A program made the position numbers and the translations under genes. From NCBI GenBank assembly GCA_963796325.1, contig CAWCLF010000001.1:2542001-2606000 (forward strand): a stretch of 64,000 bases of DNA, read 5' to 3'. Positions 24,181-31,656 of this stretch are shown here, piece by piece. The DNA is from CAVYGN01 sp963796325. Its GTDB lineage: Bacteria > Spirochaetota > Brevinematia > Brevinematales > JAOACQ01. The notes under the pieces are model-generated. The model was not told the DNA's origin and did no database searches. It worked only from the letters and a program-made list of their open reading frames with translations. The first letter of the stretch is position 1. Each line of letters opens with the position of its first letter.

Positions 24181-24332
24181 TCTATTCCTCCCTCATGTAA
24201 ATTTTACATTTTCTCAATTATGATTAAGAGTTGATTATAACCTTCATTTATGACGGTAAGCAAGCTTTTTTATTTCTTTAATTAAAGAATAATAAATATT
24301 GGAACACAATTGCAAATTTTCCGGCAGGAAAT

Positions 24333-24887
24333 TCAGTCGATTATTTCTGAAATGCTCTGCGCCAGCTTTTCAAGCATAGCTTCAGTCCTGCCTTCAAAAC
24401 CGGGGGAACTGAAACCCCATTTATTTTTTGACTTTATGTTTATATTTGTAGCGAATATCTCATCGCCGGTCAAACCGTCAATAAAATGAACACCTATATC
24501 CATGGAGTCATGAATTGTAAAACCTTTTTCTCCCCCGTTTTTCGTGGCGTTATGCAAAATATCCTTAAATTGAATGACAAGCCCTTTTTTTGGAGCTTCC
24601 TCATCCATTTTTTTTGCAGATGTGATCTTTTTGTCCGATATCTCTTCCCTTAAATCCCCGGGAAAAGCATTACGGTTTACGTCTTTGATAAATCTTTCGA
24701 GTTCTTCCTTGCTGTCGTAACCATAATCCTGATAATTGTCAATATCCGCGCTTAAATCGATCCATCCGGAATATATTTCCCTGTATTTATCAAGCCTGGC
24801 AGAAAGGGTCGGTTTTTCTTCGCTCCCGCAGCTGCAGAAAATTAAGGCGGATGCAGCAATAATAGATATAATGAATAAATGCCTCAT
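24333..24887 (-). CDS. Lipoprotein of unknown function
   Basis: 184 aa. A signal peptide ends in ALIFCSC, with Cys20 the likelier lipidated residue because Ser precedes it. The mature part is charged, with an acidic helical N-terminal half and a C-terminal half carrying FTIHDSMDIGVHFIDGLTGDEIFATNINI, which looks beta-rich, and a terminal amphipathic helix. The IHDSMDIGVHFIDGLTGDE part loosely recalls periplasmic lipoproteins that have a domain for binding nucleotide or metal, but I do not assign a family. GAGGAAA precedes the ATG. Monocistronic. Confidence 0.65.
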   Translation of the reverse strand: MRHLFIISIIAASALIFCSCGSEEKPTLSARLDKYREIYSGWIDLSADIDNYQDYGYDSKEELERFIKDVNRNAFPGDLREEISDKKITSAKKMDEEAPKKGLVIQFKDILHNATKNGGEKGFTIHDSMDIGVHFIDGLTGDEIFATNINIKSKNKWGFSSPGFEGRTEAMLEKLAQSISEIID

Positions 24888-25022
24888 ACGGCTTTCCTCA
24901 CTTGGGAAAATAAAAAATTTATTGAAAATATTGTATCAGCGGACCTTTGCATAGTCAAATATCGATGAATTTTCAATATTGCCCATATCCTGAAATTGAG
25001 GGTGGCGGGAGCGGCCCGTTAC

Positions 25023-25051
25023 TTGACAATTGAAAGAGCGGCGTATATATT
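25023..25051 (+). promoter_or_regulatory. Predicted fumC promoter
   Basis: TTGACA (25023-25028), 17 bp and TATATT (25046-25051), 28 nt before the fumC ATG. Confidence 0.65.
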
Positions 25052-25079
25052 TTTTATTAATAAATTCGGGAGGCCGGCG

Positions 25080-26458
25080 ATGGATTACAGGATCGAAAGC
25101 GATACGATGGGCGAGATCAGGGTGGACAACCGAAAACTCTGGGGCGCGCAGACGCAGAGATCGCTTGAAAACTTCAGCCCCGGGCGTGAACTGATGCCCC
25201 TTGAAGTAATTAAAGCCCTTACAATGATAAAAAAGGCCTGCGCCGTTTCAAATAATAAACTGGGCATCCTCCCTTCCGGCAAAATGGAATTCATATCAAT
25301 TGCATGCGATGAAATACTGAAGGGCGGTCTTGACGGCCATTTCCCCCTTTCGGTCTGGCAGACAGGCAGCGGAACGCAGACGAATATGAACGTCAACGAG
25401 GTGATATCGAATTATGCAATAATGAAAATGGGGGGAAGCCGGGGTCGAAGGTCCCGGTTCATCCCAACGACGACGTTAATAAATCCCAGTCGTCCAACGA
25501 TATTTTCCCGGCCGCCATGCAGGTTTCCGCAGTGCTTGAGGTCAATAACAAACTCCTTCCCGCAGCGTCGGCTCTGCTCGATACGCTGAATGCTAAAGCA
25601 TCCCTTTTCATGAATGTAATAAAATGCGGGCGGACCCATCTCCAGGACGCCGTACCCGTCACCCTCGGACAGGAATTTTCCGGATATGCCGAGCAGGTGC
25701 GCGCATCGATAGGCAGGATCAAGGGCGCCCTTCCCGAAGTATCATTCCTGCCCGTAGGCGGATCGGCCGTGGGAACCGGCATAAATGTTCCGGAAGGATT
25801 CGACAGTCTCGTCTGCGGGCTTGTTTCGGATTATACGGGCCTTCCGTTCAGGCCGGCTCAAAATAAATTCGCATACATGGCAGCCCATGACGGCCTTGTG
25901 AATCTTTCGGGAACGCTCGTCACATTTGCAGCGGCCCTTATGAAAATCGCCAACGATATAAGATGGCTTGCATCGGGGCCAAGGTGCGGGATCGGCGAAC
26001 TTGTCCTTCCCGAGAACGAACCCGGCAGTTCGATCATGCCCGGCAAGGTCAACCCGACCCAATGCGAGGCATTAACCATGGTCTGCGTCCAGGTGATCGG
26101 GAACCACACTGCGGTAAGCATAGCCGGATCATCCGGCAATTTCGAACTTAACGTCTTCAAGCCGGTAATAATCTATAACCTCCTGCAGTCGATAGATATT
26201 CTTGCCGGCGCCATAGCCGGGTTCGACGGCAAGTGCCTCAGAGGAATTAAAACCAATGATAAAAAAATCAGGGAATACCTTGATAAGAATATCATGACAG
26301 TTACGGCGCTCAATCCGTATATAGGTTATGACAATGCGGCTAAAATAGCGAAACTTGCCCTTGATAAGGACCTGACTCTGAAGGAGGCGGCCCTGTCGCT
26401 CGGCCTTCTCACCGGGGAGGAATTCGACAGATACGTCAAACCTGAAAATATGGTTTAA
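25080..26458 (+). pseudogene. fumC: Fumarate hydratase class II, frameshifted at a G tract
   Basis: The N-terminal frame (25080-25589) has SDTMGEIRVDNRKLWGAQTQ and WQTGSGTQTNMNVNEVISN, then drifts into nonsense. The C-terminal frame (open to 26458) continues with QSSNDIFP, GRTHLQDAVPVTLGQEFSG and the signature SSIMPGKVNPTQCE. Adding one G to the six-G run at 25430-25435 restores the family sequence M-GGKPGSKVPVHPNDDVN and a full-length protein of about 459 aa. All catalytic motifs are intact, and the cell needs fumarase beside the complete-looking TCA operon at 35-48 kb. A homopolymer base-call error or a recent slippage is therefore likelier than an old pseudogene. GGGAGG lies 6 nt before the ATG. 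Confidence 0.9.
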
Positions 26459-26482
26459 TGCCCGCAGGCCGCCGGCCGGTTC

Positions 26483-27538
26483 TCAGCATAAAATTTCCGG
26501 AGATATGTCGTTCAATGTCCTGCACCCTGTCATTTTCATAGCCAGGGACAATCCGCCGCCTAACGTTTCCATCTGAATGCGGACGCCCTCCTCACCCCCT
26601 CCCACGGCGGCCCTGACAATATCGCGTCCTACCAGGACGCCGTCGGCGCCCAGGGCGAGCATTTTAAGGACGTCGTATCCGTTCCTCACACCTCCGTCGG
26701 CAATGACCGGACGCGAATGCCCGGTCTCCCTGACGATACCGGGAAGGACATCTGCAGTGCCGGGTGTGTGGTCCAGCACCCGCCCGCCATGGTTCGATAC
26801 TACGATTCCGGCCGCTCCGGCTTCCAGTACGGCGGCGGCATCCGCCGGGCTCATAATTCCTTTGAATATGACGGGAAGGGTTGTAGCTTTCACAAGCTCC
26901 CTGAGTTCGGCCGGCGTTTTTCTGAACACCGGCTGCCTGTGCTTATTCATGGCATATGAGCCGCAGCCGTCAATGTCAACCCCGACTGCCGTGCAGCCCG
27001 CCTTTTCAGCCAGCCTGAAGAAGGATATTATTACGGACTGTTCGCGGGGTTTAATGATCTGAACGCCCCTGCCGGACGCCCCGGCGATCGCCTGAATTCC
27101 CCAGGCATCTTCAAGCGAATAATTGAAGGAATCTCCGCGCCAGCCTATCGTACCCGCTTTTGCGCAGCCCTCTACCACGGCCCGGCAGAAATCGGGTTCC
27201 GTAATCACCGCATCGCCGCCGAAACTGTTGACTCCGCTTACGCTGGCGCCCATTACGGGCATTGAAAGGTCAAGGCCCAAAAACCTGAATCTTGTGTCCG
27301 GCGTAAAGTCGGCGCCGGTAAGAACTGTTAAGAGCCTTAGCTTTTTCAGGGCTTCTGCATTATTAGCGAACGAAGCTCCCGACCCCGCTCCTCCCATGCC
27401 TATCGGAGAACCGTAACTATGCCCCTGGCACAGGCGCGGTTCGGCGCCGTCGCAGCTGCGGTAAACTCCGCATATCCCCTTGAGTTTTGTCCTGGCGTTA
27501 TCACGCACCTCTTCCAGGGTTAATTCAGGTTTTTCCAT
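26483..27538 (-). CDS. FMN-dependent alpha-hydroxy-acid dehydrogenase (LldD/lactate oxidase-like)
   Basis: 351 aa. The barrel carries the family motifs: LDLSMPVMGASVSG, LPVIFKGIMSPADA (Lys contacting FMN), VVSNHGGRVLDH (catalytic His with Arg) and PVIADGGVRNGYDVLKMLALGADGVLVGRD split over strands 7-8. The N terminus is Cys-containing (KGICGVYRSCDGAEPRLC), as in a subgroup from anaerobes. The substrate, such as lactate or glycolate, is not fixed by the sequence. GGGAGG precedes the ATG. It converges with fumC and lies downstream of the kinase-like gene by 19 nt. Confidence 0.85.
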   Translation of the reverse strand: MEKPELTLEEVRDNARTKLKGICGVYRSCDGAEPRLCQGHSYGSPIGMGGAGSGASFANNAEALKKLRLLTVLTGADFTPDTRFRFLGLDLSMPVMGASVSGVNSFGGDAVITEPDFCRAVVEGCAKAGTIGWRGDSFNYSLEDAWGIQAIAGASGRGVQIIKPREQSVIISFFRLAEKAGCTAVGVDIDGCGSYAMNKHRQPVFRKTPAELRELVKATTLPVIFKGIMSPADAAAVLEAGAAGIVVSNHGGRVLDHTPGTADVLPGIVRETGHSRPVIADGGVRNGYDVLKMLALGADGVLVGRDIVRAAVGGGEEGVRIQMETLGGGLSLAMKMTGCRTLNDISPEILC

Positions 27539-27557
27539 AAAACCTCCCTTACAGGGC

Positions 27558-29279
27558 TTATATTTTGCCGATAAATTCGAAATTCGTAATAAGCACTTCT
27601 GGATATTCCCCGTCTTTTATTATATCCCCTTTAGGGTCAATCGATATGATCAGGTCGTTCGCCTGCAGGAGCGTTCCGTCATAACCGATATTTTTAAGCT
27701 TTGAAACTGTCCTTTCGATAAGCCTGCCCATTTCCTCTTTCCCGATCAATCCGTTGTGGAGGGCTTTTAACAGGTCGAGCGGCCTGCGGAGCTGGCCCCT
27801 CTGTTCAGCGACCCATTTGTCCGGTCCGTTATAATAGCCCCTGATGGTGATGTAATTATGATTTTCACTTAAGACAGGCTGCCCGTCCGGACACCTGACG
27901 CCCCTGTGGGATTCGAACCTGCGCAGGTCTTCGGAAGTTTCCTGCTTGACGCTGCCGGTCATGTAAATAGCCCTGGTATAAACCGCAGGGACGCCGTTGG
28001 CGGTTAAACGGTCGGCTATTGAAAACTCTTCGAAGGGGCTGTTGAAGCCAAGCTCGATCATCCTGGCCGCCCTTTCGTCGCCGGCATTGGTCCTGGGCAG
28101 TTCTCCCACTCTCGAAGCCTTCCACACTATGTGGACATTGTCCTTTGAAACCGTGTAAAAAATATCGTTATTGCCAGATAACTTCCAGTTATGGGTAGTC
28201 CTCCAGCGTTCGGGCAGGAAGTAGTCGTACAGGTTCGGGTTCCTCCCGACCACCCATAGCATCCCTCCCGTGCTTTCGACCCTTCCATGAATGTAAGGCA
28301 CCCCGAATATTTCCATGCTTTCAAGGTATATAGGCATAGGAGCGGCGGTGAACCTTTCCAGGAGGTCGTCAAGATACGAATGCCTGCGGAAATTTTTAAC
28401 ATATTCGTCATAAGCCGGGGTCCTTATCAGCAATTCGTAATCGACCACCGAATAATCGCCTTTTTCCACCAATTCCTGGAGGAAAACGCTCTTTTCCTCA
28501 ACCGGCCTTTTATTATCCGGCCCGTCGAGCCTGCCGATATTCTCCTCGCCGATAATGATATGCGAAGGCTTCATATCGGCGACGGCATATCCTTTCATTT
28601 CAAGGTCGGAGATGACCTTGGATGTAATTCTTTCAAGCCCCACGGTCATGACGGGCGGCGCCGCACCTATCAGGTTATAGGCTTCAACAGCGTTTTTTCC
28701 CCTTATCCAGCCGTATATCAGTTTATACTGCCTGAATATATCGATCTCGATCCCGGGATGCTTATTTATAATGCTGTTGACCTTGTAGACGGACCTCCCG
28801 CTCTGCCAGAGCTGCATCTTTTCAGGGGGGACATAAATGGCAAGGGGATACTGGGTGCTGATATTAATCTCGCCCGGACCGTACTCTCCGTCCCTCAATT
28901 CCATTACCATGGCGAATTCTTCCCAGGGGCTGTTGAATTCGGCGTTTATAAACTGCATCAGCGTATGCGTATCGAGGGGGACGTCCTCGCCGACGCGTGA
29001 ATTCCTTACCACAAGCTCCAGGCTCCTGCCGTTGACTTCCCTTGTAATTATTTTATATATGGAGCTTGTCCCTTCGAGTTTTTCCCTGTGAGCTTCGAAC
29101 CACTCCCTTTCATACCAGTTCCCGGTTTCAAGAAGATCGGAAAACTGGAGGCCGTACTGCGTGAGGTAAATGTCCCCGCCGTCCCCCGTTTTATGATGCG
29201 TGTAAACAACTCCCAGGATCTGTATCAATTGGTCGGGTTCCGAAACGAGGGGCGTCATGACGCTTGTTTCAAATTCCAT
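27558..29279 (-). CDS. Unrecognised protein with two tandem kinase-like domains
   Basis: 573 aa, cytoplasmic, no named family recognised. Two halves look alike. Residues 80-285 contain LVVRNSRVGEDVP, NAEFNSPWEEFAMVM, VISDLEMKGYAVADMKPSHIII and YSVVDYELL. Residues 380-570 contain IVWKASRVGELPR, ELGFNSPFEEFSIAD, TVSKLKNIGYDGTLLQANDLII and VLITNFEFI. Asp235-x-Lys237-x-x-His240 and Asp280 resemble the catalytic-loop Asp/Lys and metal-binding Asp of protein-kinase-like folds. The second half has lost these (Asn541 region and Asn566). It may phosphorylate a small molecule or protein, or be a pseudokinase pair. Assignment to the fold is inference. TTAAGGAAT precedes the ATG. Confidence 0.6.
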   Translation of the reverse strand: MEFETSVMTPLVSEPDQLIQILGVVYTHHKTGDGGDIYLTQYGLQFSDLLETGNWYEREWFEAHREKLEGTSSIYKIITREVNGRSLELVVRNSRVGEDVPLDTHTLMQFINAEFNSPWEEFAMVMELRDGEYGPGEINISTQYPLAIYVPPEKMQLWQSGRSVYKVNSIINKHPGIEIDIFRQYKLIYGWIRGKNAVEAYNLIGAAPPVMTVGLERITSKVISDLEMKGYAVADMKPSHIIIGEENIGRLDGPDNKRPVEEKSVFLQELVEKGDYSVVDYELLIRTPAYDEYVKNFRRHSYLDDLLERFTAAPMPIYLESMEIFGVPYIHGRVESTGGMLWVVGRNPNLYDYFLPERWRTTHNWKLSGNNDIFYTVSKDNVHIVWKASRVGELPRTNAGDERAARMIELGFNSPFEEFSIADRLTANGVPAVYTRAIYMTGSVKQETSEDLRRFESHRGVRCPDGQPVLSENHNYITIRGYYNGPDKWVAEQRGQLRRPLDLLKALHNGLIGKEEMGRLIERTVSKLKNIGYDGTLLQANDLIISIDPKGDIIKDGEYPEVLITNFEFIGKI

Positions 29280-29397
29280 AATTAATTCCTTAAAGAATCG
29301 CTCAAACCGGTTTATTATATTATAAGGGCGGTTTCAAAAACAAGCATTTTATATTGTTATATATGCAACAAAGCTAATGATTCACCCGTCTTGATGA

Positions 29398-29426
29398 TTG
29401 ACACATGATTTCTTGAAAAATATTGA
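29398..29426 (+). promoter_or_regulatory. Predicted promoter of the lipoprotein gene at 29476
   Basis: TTGACA (29398-29403), 17 bp and TATTGA (29421-29426), 49 nt upstream of the ATG. Confidence 0.5.
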
Positions 29427-29475
29427 GAAATAAGATATATTTCTATCGAATACAAAAATTAAGGAGGAGAAAATA

Positions 29476-29946
29476 ATGAATAAAATTTTGCTGACGGCAT
29501 CCATTTTTATTATAGCGGCGGTCCTATCAAGCTGCAACACTTCTCCGTCCGGGAGTAACTCCAGCAGCAGCAGCGCCGCGCCTTCCAACTACGCCCAGGC
29601 CACGATCAACAGCACCAATTTCAGCAATTCGGGTTTTGAAATTAACGCCCCTGTAGGTTCCACAAATATCATCACGATTGCGAATTCCTACGCCGACGTT
29701 GCGGCAAACACAAATCACTGGCTGATCGTAATTCACCCAAACGTTACAGGCACAGGCTATTCTACCGATATTGTCATAACTTACTTTTTAACGTCTTCCG
29801 TCTGGTTTTCAATTGCCGGTGCGACGCTTACTTCGTACGCCTCGTCGGCCGGCCAGCATTTTACAGGGACTTTCAGCGGCACCGGGATGGACTTCAACAG
29901 TCATGCCTGCACTTTCACAAGCGGCACATTCGATGCGGTCAGGTAG
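29476..29946 (+). CDS. Small lipoprotein, Ser/Asn/Thr-rich, unknown function
   Basis: 156 aa. Signal peptide with lipobox VLSSC (Cys20), then a Ser/Asn linker (SGSNSSSSSAAPSN) and a predicted all-beta domain with many Thr, Ser, Tyr and few charges. This composition is typical of surface or adhesin-like lipoproteins. No enzymatic motif. AGGAGG precedes the ATG. It ends 8 nt inside lipA (convergent). Confidence 0.7.
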   Translation: MNKILLTASIFIIAAVLSSCNTSPSGSNSSSSSAAPSNYAQATINSTNFSNSGFEINAPVGSTNIITIANSYADVAANTNHWLIVIHPNVTGTGYSTDIVITYFLTSSVWFSIAGATLTSYASSAGQHFTGTFSGTGMDFNSHACTFTSGTFDAVR

Positions 29947-30805
29947 CCGCCCGGATGCTGCCGAAAGCATCTCCGGCATTGTACGAACTCCTGACAAAAG
30001 GGCCCGACGAGACCGATTTAAAGCCCATTCTTAAGGCTTCGATCCTGTATTTTTCGAAAATATCCGGACGGATATATTCGACTACCCTGTGATGATCTTT
30101 CGAAGGTGCAAGGTACTGCCCGATCGTCAGCATTTCGCAGCCCGCGCCGCGCAGGTCCTCCATGACGCCGGCTACCTCGCTGAAGCTTTCGCCGAGCCCC
30201 GCCATTATGCCCGATTTTGAATAAATCCTTTTGTCCAGCCTTTTAATGTTCCTGATAAGTTCGACCGACCGGCCGTAATCGGCCGACGGCCTTACTTCGG
30301 GGTAAAGCCTTGGAACGGTTTCCACATTGTGATTTATGATCATGGGCCCGGCATCGGCAACGCATTTCAGCGAATCGATACTCCCTTTGAAATCCGGCAC
30401 AAGAACTTCTATAACCGTATTCCTGCCCGTATCCCTTATGCATTTAATCACCCCGGCAAACTGCCCCGCTCCGCCGTCCGGCAGATCGTCCCTTGTAACC
30501 GAAGTTATCACGGCATGCGACAGTTCAAGCTCGCTTACGGCGGCTGCGATCCTTGCAGGTTCGCCCTTATCGACCGGCGACGGCTCTCCCTTCGCTACCC
30601 CGCAGAAAGTGCAGTCCCTCGTACAGACCTGGCCGAGGATCATAAAGGCCGCCGTTTTTGAAGAGAAGCATTCCATGAGATTGGGACAGAGCGCTTCGGA
30701 GCAGACGGTATGGAGCGACAGGCGCCCGAGCACCTCTTCCACTTCACTTTTTTCTTTTGAATTGCGGATCCTTATCTTCAGCCAGTCCGGTTTTGTAATA
30801 TTCAT
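29939..30805 (-). CDS. lipA: Lipoyl synthase
   Basis: 288 aa radical-SAM enzyme that inserts two sulfurs into octanoyl groups on lipoyl domains. The auxiliary cluster CxxxxCxxxxxC is Cys35, Cys40, Cys46 (CSEALCPNLMEC). The radical-SAM CxxxCxxC is Cys61, Cys65, Cys68 (CTRDCTFC). Further motifs are VVITS-type VITSVTRDDLPDGGA, NHNVETVPRLYPEVRP, KSGIMAGLGE and the C-terminal SGPFVRSSY with the Arg-x-Ser-Tyr typical of LipA. It overlaps lipB by 4 nt (ATGA). It serves SucB here and any other lipoylated complexes. Confidence 0.96.
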   Translation of the reverse strand: MNITKPDWLKIRIRNSKEKSEVEEVLGRLSLHTVCSEALCPNLMECFSSKTAAFMILGQVCTRDCTFCGVAKGEPSPVDKGEPARIAAAVSELELSHAVITSVTRDDLPDGGAGQFAGVIKCIRDTGRNTVIEVLVPDFKGSIDSLKCVADAGPMIINHNVETVPRLYPEVRPSADYGRSVELIRNIKRLDKRIYSKSGIMAGLGESFSEVAGVMEDLRGAGCEMLTIGQYLAPSKDHHRVVEYIRPDIFEKYRIEALRMGFKSVSSGPFVRSSYNAGDAFGSIRAAT

Positions 30806-31494
30806 TTTGAAGCCGCCCCGGGAGACGTCAGCTCTTCCCTTGTTGTCAATTCTATTTCCATGCCGAAAACCTCTTTCATTTCTTCTATCACCATATCCGT
30901 TACGGCGCCGAAATCCTGCCTGCGCCCTGTGATCTTCTCAAGAGAAGTAACCCCCCTGTCGGTTATTCCGCAGGGGTTTATCCACCTGTAATGATCCAGA
31001 TCGGTATTTATATTGAAAGCGAATCCATGCATGGTGATCCAGCGGCTGACCGCGATGCCGATGGCTGTGATCTTATCCCTGCCGACCCATACGCCTGTAT
31101 ATATCCCGTCCTCGCTGCGGCTTTCAATGCCGTAATATTTTTTTAAAAGCCTGATGAATATATCCTGGATATTGCGGACAAAGACCCTGAGGTCCCTGCC
31201 ATGCTCTTTCAGGTCGAATATCAGGTAACCTGTAAGCTGGCCCGGCCCATGGTAGGTGACGTCGCCCCCTCTTGTCACTTCGTAAATATCCACATGCTCC
31301 TTTTCGAGGATGTCCCTCCCTGCCAGTATGTTCGAATACCTGCCCCGCCTGCCGAGCGTGATAACGCTGTTATGCTCCTGGAGTATGACAGTGTCGGGAA
31401 TTCTGCCCTCCAGCCTTAATCCCTGCAGTTTTTCCTGGATCGAAAGGGCCTCGCCGTAATCGATCCGGCCTATCTGAGCGATCCTCATTTTCAT
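30802..31494 (-). CDS. lipB: Octanoyltransferase
   Basis: 230 aa. Moves octanoate from acyl carrier protein to the lipoyl-domain lysine, the step before LipA. RGGDVTYHGPGQLTGYLIFDL is the signature region. Lys in the GRDKITAIGIAVSRWITMHG stretch and Cys in NPCGITDRGVTSLE are the conserved catalytic pair. AGGAG lies 7 nt before the ATG. First gene of a lipB-lipA operon and divergent from ppc. Confidence 0.96.
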   Translation of the reverse strand: MKMRIAQIGRIDYGEALSIQEKLQGLRLEGRIPDTVILQEHNSVITLGRRGRYSNILAGRDILEKEHVDIYEVTRGGDVTYHGPGQLTGYLIFDLKEHGRDLRVFVRNIQDIFIRLLKKYYGIESRSEDGIYTGVWVGRDKITAIGIAVSRWITMHGFAFNINTDLDHYRWINPCGITDRGVTSLEKITGRRQDFGAVTDMVIEEMKEVFGMEIELTTREELTSPGAASK

Positions 31495-31579
31495 CGAGAA
31501 CTCCTGCCGTTTATCATACTCCGCCCCGGTAAAAATGGCAATAAGACGAAGATTTACCGGCGCCCGGCAAGTTATAGAC

Positions 31580-31608
31580 TTGACTTAGCCTTCGACTTTT
31601 CATATTAT
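31580..31608 (+). promoter_or_regulatory. Predicted ppc promoter
   Basis: TTGACT (31580-31585), 17 bp and TATTAT (31603-31608), about 48 nt before the ppc ATG. Confidence 0.6.
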
Positions 31609-31656
31609 TAATCCGGTTTTGAAGATTGAGTCATGATCGATTAAAAGGTATGGAAA

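Noticed and set aside
28287..29000. 237-codon plus-strand frame
   Set aside because: Antisense to the two-domain kinase-like gene, which has repeated internal motifs and a proper start.
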